From Defluviimonas salinarum (GTDB taxonomy: Bacteria > Pseudomonadota > Alphaproteobacteria > Rhodobacterales > Rhodobacteraceae): a stretch of DNA of 64,000 nucleotides. The translations under genes were made by a program, and so were the position numbers. The notes below the pieces were generated by a model. The model was not told the DNA's origin and made no database searches. It worked only from the letters and a program-made list of their open reading frames with translations. The DNA is taken from the NCBI RefSeq assembly GCF_026013545.1, contig NZ_JAPDOG010000021.1, positions 1 to 64,000 of the forward strand. The letters are read 5' to 3'. Below, one piece after another: positions 28,196-36,785 of the stretch. The stretch's first letter is position 1. Each line of letters begins with the position of its first letter.

Positions 28196-30003
28196 GCGGT
28201 GGATCCGGGCTGTGGCTTCAGCTGCCAGCAATATGATGTGGAGAAGGGCTTGCAGCACCACCGCGCGCTATTACGATCCGGCGGACCTACAATGCCGCCG
28301 GCGAAGTCACCGAGCATGTCAACGGTGACGGCGAGACCCACCGCTACGCCTATGACGCGGTCAGCCGCTTGACGGAGACGACCGACCCCGAGAGCTATGT
28401 CAAACGCTTCGCCTATGACGCGAAGGACAATGTCACCTCCGTCACCGACGGGCGCGGGGGGCTGACCGCCTTCACCTACGATACGCTCGACCGGATGGTC
28501 ACCCGCACCAACCCGGTCGGCGAGGTGATGGCCGGGGCCTATGACACGCGCGACAACCTCGCCACGCTCACCCGCGAGGACGGGACCGTGGAGACGGCGA
28601 GCTACGACGGGCTCTCGCGGCGCACGCGGGTCGTGACCCCCGACAACACGCTGGCCTATGCCTACGATCCGGGCGGCAACCTGACCGAGGCTGCGGACGG
28701 CGACAGCCGCGTGACCTTCACTTACGACAACCGCAACCGGCTCGCCACGACCACGACCGACGGCACCGTGGGCCCGCAGCCGCAGGTGACGCTGAGCTAC
28801 AGCTACGACGAACTCGACCGGCGGCTGACGATGTCGGATTCGCTCGGCGGCACAACCTCTTACGACTGGGACGTCGAGGACCGGCTCTCGACGCTGACGG
28901 CGCCCTGGGGGACGGTCTATTCCTTCGGCTATGACGGGGAGGGGCGGCGGGTCTCGCTGACCTCGACCTCGGGCCGGGCCTCGTCCTGGGGCTACACGAA
29001 CGGCCTTCTGACCGCGCTTTCCCATGCGCAGTCGGGCGTCACGCTGACCGATCTCACCTATGCCTACGATCCCGACGGGCAGTTGACGGCGATCGTCGAC
29101 ACTCTCGATCCGGCGAAGTCGAAGGCGATCTCCAATGATGCCTTGAACCGGCTGGTGCAGGTCGCGGAGGGCGTGCCCGTGGCGCAGGGCGGGGTGCCGG
29201 TGCCGGTCGAGGACTATGCCTATGACGGCGAGGGCAACCGCACCGCCTCGCATCTCTCCGGCATCCACGAGTCGAACGGGCACAACCAGCTCCTGGAGGA
29301 CGACAGCTACCGCTACGCCTATGACCTGAAAGGCAACCGGGTCAGCCGGACGACGAAGGCCGACGGGGCGGTGGAGAGCTACGCCTACGACAGCCAGAAC
29401 CGGCTGGTGGGCTACACGTCGCCCGCGACCACGGCGAGCTACGCCTACGACGCCCTCGACCGGCGCGTCGCCAAGACCGTGGACGGGGCGGAGACCGCCT
29501 ATGTCTACGATATCTCGCCCGAGGATCCGCTGGCCAATGACGACATCGTCATGGAGTACAGTGACGGCATCCTCACCCGCCGCTGGATGCATTCCGACGC
29601 GGTGGACGAGCCGGTGGGCTTCGAGGAATACACCGCGTCCTCGGGCGTGGGCGCGGGCACCGAACACGCGCTCTACGCCGACCGGCAGGGGTCCGTCATC
29701 TGGGTGACGGAACCGGCGACCGGACAGGTGGTGGCCGGGTATGAATACGACGGCTACGGACGCCTTACCCAGACATCAGGGACGCTCTCGCAGCCCTACG
29801 GCTACACGGGCCGCGAATACGACACCGAAAGTGGGCTCTACCACTACCGTGCCCGGGCCTACGACCCGGCGGCGGGGGTGTTCGTGCAGACCGATCCGAT
29901 TGAGTTTGCCGGTGGGCAGCTAGCACAATGCGGAGAGGTCAAACCTTACCGGCCGGCGCAATTGAAGGGGCGGCTTGATCTGAAGTGCTACTACGGGGAG
30001 TAG
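28196..30003 (+). pseudogene. Orphan RHS fragment behind a displaced core scar
   Basis: Bases 28196-28285 are a decayed copy of the RHS core end at 26519-26610: GCGGTGGATCC, CAGCAATATGATG and GATCCGGCGGA are shared, but a base shift breaks the YYDP motif. From 28288 a different YD-repeat array continues in one frame (TYNAAGEV onward), with no proper start; only a TTG at 28369 is available. It runs to a second core end (YHYRARAYDPAAGVFVQTDP). After DPIEFAGG the frame departs from the usual core ending and stops at 30003. It is therefore truncated at both ends: a classical orphan RHS segment, able to donate new tips by recombination but probably not expressed. Confidence 0.75.
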
Positions 30004-30076
30004 CCCGTCCGGCCGACCACATCGCCGCACAATTTCTCGATAATAGCCGTCCGCCGTTCGAGCAGAACCAACGCGG

Positions 30077-30715
30077 TTGCCCTGGGTTGCCAGGCCGTGT
30101 GTCAATTCCGGCGCAAACTCGGTCCGCGACACCGAGCTCGAGATGATCCAGCTCGTGCGCGAGGCCCGAGAACGGGCGGTGACCGAGCTCGGCGAGGTCA
30201 CGACGACCACGGGCGAGCTGACCGAGCAGATCATCAGCACGCAAAAGCAGCTCGAGCGGGTCGAGATCCGCGCACCGGCGGCGGGCTATGTGCATGACAT
30301 GCAGGTCGTCACGCTCGGCGGCGTCGTGCCGCCCGGCGGCGTCATCGCCCAGATCGTCTCGCATGACGGCAGCATGGATTTCGAGCTCCAAGTCGCGCCG
30401 GCATCCGTCGACCAGGTCCATGCCGGCCAGGAGGTCCGCCTGCGCTTCTCCGCCTTCGACCAGATGTCGACGCCGGAGCTTGCCGGAACGGTCGGCCTCG
30501 TCTCGGCCACGACGCTCGTCGACAAGGTGACCGGCATTCCCTACTACCTCGTGACCGCGCATGTCGCGCCTGCGGAGCTGGCGCGGCTTAAGGGCAAGGA
30601 GCTCGTCCCCGGCATGCCGGTCGAGGCCTTCATCTCGACCGGCGAGCGGTCCGCGGCGAGCTACCTCGTGAAGCCCTTGCGCGACCAGATGGCCCGCGCC
30701 TTCCGCGAGGACTGA
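30077..30715 (+). pseudogene. HlyD-family type I secretion adaptor, 3' remnant
   Basis: The C-terminal half of a membrane-fusion (HlyD/PrtE) protein is clear from about 30120: a coiled-coil end (TELTEQIISTQ type), the lipoyl segment VEIRAPAAGYVHDMQVVTLG, the barrel VDQVHAGQEVRLRFSAFD, and LVPGMPVEAFISTGERS near the end. Normal HlyD proteins have about 430 residues; the N-terminal membrane helix and first half are missing. The first about 14 codons of the open frame do not look native. No ABC exporter gene is adjacent. The remnant directly follows the orphan RHS piece, so its 5' half was probably lost when RHS or transposon DNA arrived. It may mark the edge of resident DNA. Confidence 0.75.
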
Positions 30716-30752
30716 GGCGCCGCGGGGACGGGGCGTCGCTGCCCGCCCCGCC

Positions 30753-31889
30753 TCACTGCAGGATCGGCTGGTCGAGCACCGCCTCCGCCCGCTCGATCAT
30801 CCGCGTGACGTGGCGCAGCGACTGGCGCTGGCCCGACCGGGCGCGGCGGAGGATCTCCGCGGCGATGATCTCGGCGATCTCCGCGCCGAGCCGCGCGGTC
30901 GCCTCGCCGCGCGCGAAACCGGCGAGCTGCGCGGCGCTCAGGTCGGGCAGCTCGACCACCGTCAGCCGGTCGAGGAGCGGCTGGTGGATCTGCCCCGCGG
31001 TATTGCTGGTCATCACCCAGGAGACCGAGGCCATGTCGAAGGGCAGCTGGAAATACGGGCATCTCCAGGCCCGTGCCGTCATGGGTTCGACGAGGCCGAG
31101 GAGGACGCGGTGCAGGCCGGGCAGCGAGCCCTTCGTGGTGTCGGTCCGGCCGTCGCCGGCATCGAGCTCGTCGACGAGGAAGACCGGATTGGCGATGCGG
31201 CGGTCGAGCATGAGCCGGACCAGCGCGCCCGGGTTCGCCGTGCCCCAGCCTGTCTCGGTGCCTTGCACGCCGAAGACGCCGCCCGTCGCCCCGGCATCGA
31301 CCTCCCCGAAAGGGACGCCGAGGGCGGCGGCCGCGGCGCGCGCCCAGCGGGTCTTGCCGATCCCCGGCGGACCGAGCACGAGGAGCGGGCCGAAGCCCGC
31401 CGGCAGGCCCCGGCAAGCCCGGCGTCGGGCTTCCGTCCAGGCGGTCTCCGTGAGCCGCGCGAGCCACGGCGCCTGCGCGTGGATCCCGGCGAACGCGACG
31501 TCGATCTCGGCCTCTGTCAGGTGGACCGCACGGGCCGATTTCGAGAGCGCGGCCAGCGCCGCCTTCTCGTCGGCATCGATCTTGCCATGCAGCCGCGTTT
31601 CCGGCGGCAGCCAGGACCAGACACGCCGCGCGGCGGATCCGAGCCGGGCCGCCTGCGCGTCGGTCAGGTCGTAAGGCAGGAACGGGCAGTCGGCGATGCC
31701 GCTCGGGAACGGGCGGCCCGGGTGATCCCGCTCATGCGCGCGCCGCGCCTCCTCCAGCCAGGCTTCCGCCTCCGGGCGCATCGCCGCGCGCTGCCGCTCG
31801 ATGATGCGGTCGCGGACCCTGTGCCGGAGATCGGCCTGAGACCGGCACGAATGCCGGATGAACTGAACGATAGGGTGACGGCGCTCCAC
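30753..31889 (-). CDS. Lon-type AAA ATPase without a protease domain, 378 aa
   Basis: The start is GTG at 31889 with a strong GGAGGT ribosome binding site. After a helical N-terminal region, Walker A GPPGIGKT is at residues 173-180, Walker B VFLVDELD at 236-243, and a sensor-like VMTSNTAG with an arginine-finger-like LLDRL near 295. This is the AAA module of Lon proteins, but the Ser-Lys protease domain is absent. Free-standing Lon-type ATPases like this occur in bacterial genomes as chaperone or remodelling ATPases. No obvious partner gene is adjacent. It lies on the minus strand opposite to the tns operon, in the block that otherwise looks resident. Confidence 0.8.
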   Translation of the reverse strand: MERRHPIVQFIRHSCRSQADLRHRVRDRIIERQRAAMRPEAEAWLEEARRAHERDHPGRPFPSGIADCPFLPYDLTDAQAARLGSAARRVWSWLPPETRLHGKIDADEKAALAALSKSARAVHLTEAEIDVAFAGIHAQAPWLARLTETAWTEARRRACRGLPAGFGPLLVLGPPGIGKTRWARAAAAALGVPFGEVDAGATGGVFGVQGTETGWGTANPGALVRLMLDRRIANPVFLVDELDAGDGRTDTTKGSLPGLHRVLLGLVEPMTARAWRCPYFQLPFDMASVSWVMTSNTAGQIHQPLLDRLTVVELPDLSAAQLAGFARGEATARLGAEIAEIIAAEILRRARSGQRQSLRHVTRMIERAEAVLDQPILQ

Positions 31890-32631
31890 GGGCGACCTCC
31901 GGGTTATAGACGGGATTGGGATGTGGAAGGCGAGGAAGACGCGTCCGGTTCGAAGGGCCGGTGCCGTACTCAGGGGGAACGTCCTTCGCCGGCATGCCTC
32001 CGCTGCCTCCCGCGAGGGGAGCCGGTCAGCGTATCGAGACGATGCGGGTGCGGCTTGTCATGCGCGATACCTGTCAGCAGGCGCGGGCGGCGTCAAGGGG
32101 CAGATTCGGGGTTCTTTGAGCTGGCCATCGAACCGCTGGCGTCCTCCGTGGCGTGTGGTTTTCTTTCCGTAGCCGGTGTCGGGCGCATTTGCGGATCATC
32201 TGGACTCCATGATCGCCGGGGGAGCTGACCGAGGGGTCCAAGGGCAGGCGCACGGGATGGTCGGTCGGGCTCATGGACAGTCCGGCACGTCGCGGATGCC
32301 GCCCCTCGGAAGCGGATGGCCTCGGCTTCGCGGCGATCGGCGAATCGGTTTGCGAAAAAGTATTTCTTAAACAATCACTTAAGCTCGCTTCTCTGCCGCG
32401 GGCGGCGCCGCGGCGCGTAGTTATCCACATGTTTGAGGTCTGCGGGGGTCGTTCATTTTTCGCATATTATTCAAATACTTGCGCCGAAACCTCTATGTGG
32501 TAATCCCCTTCGGCGGCCGTCACGCGGAAGTTTCCGCTTTCGGTTTTTCGGCCGCGTTGGCTAAGTCGAATCGCGCGACCGGCAGCGGGCCGCCGGAGAC
32601 ACCGCCAGAAGGAGCCGAAATGAAGGACGGA
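31890..32631. other. Gene-poor stretch between the AAA ATPase and a terminator-like hairpin
   Basis: No convincing gene. From 32340 it turns AT-rich and contains TGCGAAAA (32351), TTATCCACA (a DnaA-box match at 32420-32428) and TTTTCGCA (32457). The minus-strand frame at 32467-32664 ends in a protein-like tail but has no ribosome binding site and runs through the terminator, so I did not call it. Confidence 0.5.
32351..32464. promoter_or_regulatory. AT-rich patch with TGCGAAAA, TTATCCACA and TTTTCGCA
   Basis: TGCGAAAA at 32351-32358 (plus), a DnaA-box match TTATCCACA at 32420-32428 and TTTTCGCA at 32457-32464 (minus sense) lie within 115 bp. No gene starts directly behind either motif copy. 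The motif marks resident DNA elsewhere in the window. Confidence 0.45.
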
Positions 32632-32745
32632 TGAAAAGAAAAATGCGCGACCGGGGTCGCGCATGAAGTCTTAGCCGAGTTGCCTCGCCTGCTTTATCAA
32701 GCCCGAACATAGACGTCCCGTTCAGGGACGCAAGGGCTTTCGCGG
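32632..32745 (-). ncRNA. Candidate structured small RNA ending in an intrinsic terminator
   Basis: Read on the minus strand: an outer helix AAGCCC/GGGCTT (32734-32739 with 32699-32704) encloses a hairpin CGTCCC/GGGACG (32725-32730 with 32714-32719). A hairpin CGAG-GCAA-CTCG with a GNRA loop follows (32676-32687). Last comes a 9-bp hairpin (TGCGCGACC paired with GGTCGCGCA, 32644-32663) followed by TTTTTCTTTT. No coding sequence leads into this terminator. Helices were found by eye; the RNA, its 5' end and any function are unproven. Confidence 0.4.
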
Positions 32746-32762
32746 CAACTCATGCGTAATCG

Positions 32763-32804
32763 GCCGTGCAGCGCGCTGCACGGCGCCGGCGCGGCACGCG
32801 CCGG
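32763..32804. repeat. Two strong inverted repeats just before the tnsA-like gene
   Basis: A perfect 22-bp palindrome at 32763-32784 (half GCCGTGCAGCG) is followed at once by CCGGCGCG-GCA-CGCGCCGG (32786-32804). They end 19 bp before the tnsA-like ATG. They could be an operator, an attenuator of the tns transcript, or a structural barrier. Confidence 0.6.
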
Positions 32805-32823
32805 ACAGGGATTTGTTGCCTGA

Positions 32824-33516
32824 ATGGACGAGATCGACACCAATCAATCGAAATACGCCCGCTGGACGCCGCCCTTGGCGTCGCGGGCCGCGAGAAAGGT
32901 CGCGGTCGCGAACCGCGGCAGCTACAAGGGCGAGCGCGTGGTTGCCAAGGGACCCTCCCGGATCCTCAAGATCGACAGCTATGGCGAGTATCTCAGCGGC
33001 CTCTGCATCGAATACGAGGCAAGCGTCGCGGAGATCGCAGAGCAGCTTCCACCCGTCGGGTACCACGATGCCGATGGCGTCGTGAAGAAGCACTACTTCG
33101 ATCTCGGCGCGACGCTCCATGATGGCCGCCGCCGTGTCTACGCGGTAAAACCGAAGCGCCGCGCGGCCGAGACTGATTTCGAAGCGGAACTCGCACTCGT
33201 CGCCGGGCAGTGGCCCGATGGTTTCGCGGATCAGGCGTTCCTGGTCACCGAAGAGCACTACGATCCGATCGATGTCTTCAACGCGAAACTGCAGCACGGC
33301 ATGCGTGACCCGGAGCTGGAGGCCGACGCTGCGGCACTTGCCGTCGTCAGCGCCATGGCCGAAGCGAAGACACTGGGGGAACTGGTGGCAGAGATCGGCC
33401 TCGACGGGCAGGGTTACCGCGCGCTCGTGCGCCTGATCACCGCCGGCGTCCTTGTCCTCCGCCACCGGGAGCGGATCGGCTACGCAAGTGTCGTCGACCG
33501 CGGAGTGAGTGAATGA
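32824..33516 (+). CDS. tnsA: TnsA-like transposon endonuclease homologue, active site altered, 230 aa
   Basis: TnsA cuts the 5' ends of Tn7 during cut-and-paste movement. The family pattern is visible: an Asn/Arg-rich start, SYGEYLSGLCIEYEASVAEI with a candidate catalytic Glu55, EQLPPVGY, then HYFDLGATL with Asp93 and VYAVKPKRR with Lys109. A helical C-terminal part (about 160-225) corresponds to the TnsC-interacting or DNA-binding region. In E. coli TnsA the third segment reads Gln-Val-Lys with Gln130 and Lys132 catalytic. Here it reads Ala-Val-Lys, so one catalytic position is Ala107. The enzyme may be inactive, which would favour cointegrate formation. It overlaps tnsB (ATGA) and heads the four-gene operon. 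Confidence 0.75.
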   Translation: MDEIDTNQSKYARWTPPLASRAARKVAVANRGSYKGERVVAKGPSRILKIDSYGEYLSGLCIEYEASVAEIAEQLPPVGYHDADGVVKKHYFDLGATLHDGRRRVYAVKPKRRAAETDFEAELALVAGQWPDGFADQAFLVTEEHYDPIDVFNAKLQHGMRDPELEADAAALAVVSAMAEAKTLGELVAEIGLDGQGYRALVRLITAGVLVLRHRERIGYASVVDRGVSE

Positions 33517-35759
33517 GCACCCATTTCGCCCCGCCGGTCCGGTATCGCTTCAATCCCGACGATCGACTGGAATACCAGGGCGTCGACTGGAGGGTCATCG
33601 CGCAGAACCTGCAGGTGACGACGCTCTCTCAGGTCATGGCGCCCCAGATCACGGAAGTGATCGATCACGGCGTGATGAGCCGCGCCGTCGCGACCGGCAA
33701 GGTCAGGATTCACGACGAATACTATGCACCGAAGCACGTCTCGAAGCGCCTGCAGTCGCGCGACATGCTGATGTCGACGACTCCGATCAAGACGCTGCGG
33801 GCCGCGGTCGCCAAGGAGGCCTGCGTCCTCGCCTACCGGGAGATGCGGACGCGACCGGAAAACCCGGTTCCGTACGGCGACGAGCATATCCGCAAAGGAT
33901 CCGCGAACTCGAACGAGCTCTTTCTCCTTGCGCGCGCGAAATTCACCGAGTTGACCGGCAAAGTCGGATCGGCGCGATTCGGTATCGGCGATGTCGGCAT
34001 CGACAACCCGCCCGGTGCCCGCTCGCTGCGGCAGTGGACGAAACTCTACGACCTCGATGGCCTGCACGGGCTTCTCGACCGCCGCTGTCAGAGCGGAAAC
34101 CGCACCAACCACTATTCGAGTGAAGTCCGGGCACATCTCGAGATCTTCGTCGAAAAACAGATCAACATGGAGATGTACCACGAGACGCTGATCATCGAGG
34201 CCGTCACGCAGGAGTTCGCCAAGCTCAACCGGTCGCGTGCGGCGGAGGATCCGCCGCGTCCGGCGCTCGACGTCCCGAAACGGGACATGATCCGGCGCAC
34301 GATCGCGGAGGTCGAGCCATTCATCAAGGATCTGCGCCGCTACGGCGCCGACTATGTGAAGAACAAGCGGGCGCCGATCGGAATGGGGCCGCAAACCAGC
34401 CGCGCCGGAGAAGAAATCGAGATCGATGAGTGGGAGGCGGACCTGTTCGTCGTTCTCAAGGATTCTGGTATTCTCGAGCTGCTCTCCGAGAAGGAGCGCG
34501 AGGATTTCGGGCTCACCGGCAAACCGGTTCGCGTCTGGATCGGCGCGGCGATGTGCCGTTACAGCCGCGCCTTTCTCGGGTTGCAGGTGTCGTTCACCGC
34601 CACGACGAGAAACGCCCTGCGAACGCTCGAAATGGTGACGATGCCGAAAAACCATCTGGCAGGCGCCGTGCAGGCGCTCTGCCCGTGGGACATGCATTGC
34701 GTTCCCGAAGTCATCTATACGGATGCCGGACCCGCCTATAGATCGCTCGAGTTTCGCTGCGCTGCGCTCGATCTCGGTTGCACGGTTCTCCGCGGGCCGG
34801 GAAAAACGCCACGCCTCAAGGGGCGCGTCGAGCGGCTGTTCGGCACGATCGTCACCCGTCTCGTCAGCCGGTTTCCCGGCAAGACGTTTTCCAACATCTT
34901 CCAAAGAGGAGACTACCCGTCCGAGGCCCGCGCGACCCTGCGCCTCGAGAGCTTCATCCAGGTGCTGATCCGCTGGATCGTCGATGACTATCACGACCGT
35001 CCGCGCCATTCCCTCGGCAAGAAGTCGCCGGCCGAGCTCTGGGAGACGTCGGTTCGCCACACCGGCGTCCGGCCGCTCGATCGCCGCAAGTCGTGGTGGG
35101 TTTTCGGTGTTCCGCTGAAGCGGAAACTCCACGCGACCGGGCTTCGGGTGTTCAACATCGACTATCAAGACGCGGACCTGCAAAGGTGGGCGAACCGGAA
35201 CCGGACGACCACTTTCGATGTCCGCTGGCGTCCCGACGACCTGGGCAGTATCGAGGTTCAAGTCGAGCCAGGGACCTGGCTGCAGGTGCCGGTGTCGGAT
35301 CCCGCCTTTGTCGGAAAGAGCGCCGCCCATGTCCAGCTCGCCGCGGCGCGCGCGGAGGCGGACTATGCCGGCCGCAAGGCTAGGGCCGAGGAAATCCGGG
35401 CCCGCGTCTATGACTATATCGAGGAGATCACGGAGAGGGAGGCGGCATTGCATGCGGTGGTCTCGCGGGAATGGTCGGATTCCGTCATCCGCCGCATGGA
35501 GGACACGTCCCTGGCGTTCCTGCGAACGTCGAAAACGATCATGGCGGACGGCGCGGGCCTCGGGCTCCACGCAAGCCCGGTAGTGCCGGCACCGCGCCCC
35601 GAGCCGACGCCCGGTTCGGCGACGAAAACGCCTCCGAGAAAAACCTCCCGCAAGTCCCGGCGCAAGCCGGGGCGGAACGGCGAAAAGGCGCGCGCCGCGG
35701 CCGCACCCCATCCTTCCAATCCCGGCTTTCCTCCGGCCGACGACAGCTTCCTGGAGTAA
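33513..35759 (+). CDS. tnsB: TnsB/TniA-type DDE transposase, 748 aa
   Basis: This protein binds the transposon ends and catalyses 3' strand cleavage and joining. N-terminal helix-turn-helix DNA-binding parts (to about 290) precede an rve-type RNase H core with Asp305 (EIDEWEAD), Asp404 (IYTDAGPAYRS) and Glu440 (LKGRVERLFG). Asp404 and Glu440 are 35 residues apart, the classical DD(35)E spacing. A Mu-type beta-barrel follows (about 560-600). The C-terminus is a basic, Pro-rich tail (about 690-748) suited to contacting TnsC. Its likely binding sites are the CTGCCAAA repeats at 6939-6988 and 38763-38856. The frame is intact and overlaps tnsA. Confidence 0.95.
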   Translation: MSTHFAPPVRYRFNPDDRLEYQGVDWRVIAQNLQVTTLSQVMAPQITEVIDHGVMSRAVATGKVRIHDEYYAPKHVSKRLQSRDMLMSTTPIKTLRAAVAKEACVLAYREMRTRPENPVPYGDEHIRKGSANSNELFLLARAKFTELTGKVGSARFGIGDVGIDNPPGARSLRQWTKLYDLDGLHGLLDRRCQSGNRTNHYSSEVRAHLEIFVEKQINMEMYHETLIIEAVTQEFAKLNRSRAAEDPPRPALDVPKRDMIRRTIAEVEPFIKDLRRYGADYVKNKRAPIGMGPQTSRAGEEIEIDEWEADLFVVLKDSGILELLSEKEREDFGLTGKPVRVWIGAAMCRYSRAFLGLQVSFTATTRNALRTLEMVTMPKNHLAGAVQALCPWDMHCVPEVIYTDAGPAYRSLEFRCAALDLGCTVLRGPGKTPRLKGRVERLFGTIVTRLVSRFPGKTFSNIFQRGDYPSEARATLRLESFIQVLIRWIVDDYHDRPRHSLGKKSPAELWETSVRHTGVRPLDRRKSWWVFGVPLKRKLHATGLRVFNIDYQDADLQRWANRNRTTTFDVRWRPDDLGSIEVQVEPGTWLQVPVSDPAFVGKSAAHVQLAAARAEADYAGRKARAEEIRARVYDYIEEITEREAALHAVVSREWSDSVIRRMEDTSLAFLRTSKTIMADGAGLGLHASPVVPAPRPEPTPGSATKTPPRKTSRKSRRKPGRNGEKARAAAAPHPSNPGFPPADDSFLE

Positions 35760-35762
35760 CCC

Positions 35763-36785
35763 ATGACCACCACGGCAAAGTCCATCCCTCAGCTGCCGGA
35801 AGACGCCGACGTCGGGCAGAAGCTGGCCTGGCTGAACGACCGCTATGTCAGCTCCTTCCGCGACGGCGAGTTTCTCGAGCGCCTCGGCCAGATCCTCGTC
35901 CGAGGGGGCGATGGACGCCTCCTCCCCGAACCGGCGCGTTTCGGGATCGACCGCGAGGCGCGCGGGCTGATGGTGACCGGCGAAAGCGGGAGCAGCAAGA
36001 CGACCCTGATCCGGCGCAACCTGTGCAGGGAGTTCGGTGTCGATCCGATCGGGGGAAAACTGCCCCCGGAAGTTCTCAGGATCGATTTGCCGCCGGCCTG
36101 TACGCTCAAGAGTTTCGGCGTCGCGATCATCGAGAAGACCGGCTACAGCGTGATCAAGGAAAGCCGCCCGAGCTGGGAGATCTGGCAGGCCGCCCGCCAC
36201 CGCCTGGTCCAGAACGGAATCCGGCTCGTCTGGGTGGACGAGGGCCAGCATGTCTTCCGGGCCGGGCGGATCGCGGATGTCCTCGAGGTCTGCAACACGT
36301 TCAAGACACTTCTGAAAGGCGATCACGCGGTCGCCCTCATCCTTTCCGGCATTCCCGAGCTCGCGAATTTCACCGACCTCGATCCGCAGGCGTCGCGGCG
36401 GTTTCTGAAGCTCCATCTCGACCCGGTCATGGAGTCCGCTGACGCCGAGGCGATGTCGCACTACCTCGCCACGCTGTGCCGTCATGTCGGACTTGCCACA
36501 CCGCGGGACGATGAGTTCATTCCGCGCCTGTTTCACGCCGTCAACTATGGCTTCGGAAGCTGCTTCGAACTCACGATCATGGCCGCGCGCCCGGCGCTTG
36601 AAAGAGGGGCGAAGGCGCTGTCCTTCAATGACTATTCGAAGGCGTTCGCGATGTTCACGGGGCGGAAGTCCACCTTCAATCCCTTTGACGTGGAATATTT
36701 CGCAGAGACGAAGGCGGGCTTCGTCCGTCAAACCGAGGAATTGACCGTCGCGGCGGGCGCAGACACCGCGAAACGGGGGATTTGA
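35763..36785 (+). CDS. tnsC: TnsC/TniB-type AAA+ regulator ATPase, 340 aa
   Basis: TnsC bridges the target-selection protein and the transposase and licenses insertion. Walker A (GESGSSKTT, residues 73-81), Walker B (RLVWVDEGQHV) and a sensor (ALILSGIPEL) are clear. A GGAG ribosome binding site precedes the ATG 3 bp after the tnsB stop. The length fits TniB/TnsC of Tn5053- and Tn7-type elements, shorter than E. coli TnsC (555 aa). The stop overlaps the tniQ start (TGATG). Confidence 0.95.
   Translation: MTTTAKSIPQLPEDADVGQKLAWLNDRYVSSFRDGEFLERLGQILVRGGDGRLLPEPARFGIDREARGLMVTGESGSSKTTLIRRNLCREFGVDPIGGKLPPEVLRIDLPPACTLKSFGVAIIEKTGYSVIKESRPSWEIWQAARHRLVQNGIRLVWVDEGQHVFRAGRIADVLEVCNTFKTLLKGDHAVALILSGIPELANFTDLDPQASRRFLKLHLDPVMESADAEAMSHYLATLCRHVGLATPRDDEFIPRLFHAVNYGFGSCFELTIMAARPALERGAKALSFNDYSKAFAMFTGRKSTFNPFDVEYFAETKAGFVRQTEELTVAAGADTAKRGI

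Noticed and set aside
32467-32664. Minus-strand frame ending in natural-looking protein text
   Set aside because: It starts inside a terminator hairpin and has no ribosome binding site.
33480-36731. A 1083-codon minus-strand frame opposite tnsB and tnsC
   Set aside because: The plus strand carries complete, motif-bearing transposition proteins; the minus text is a shadow.
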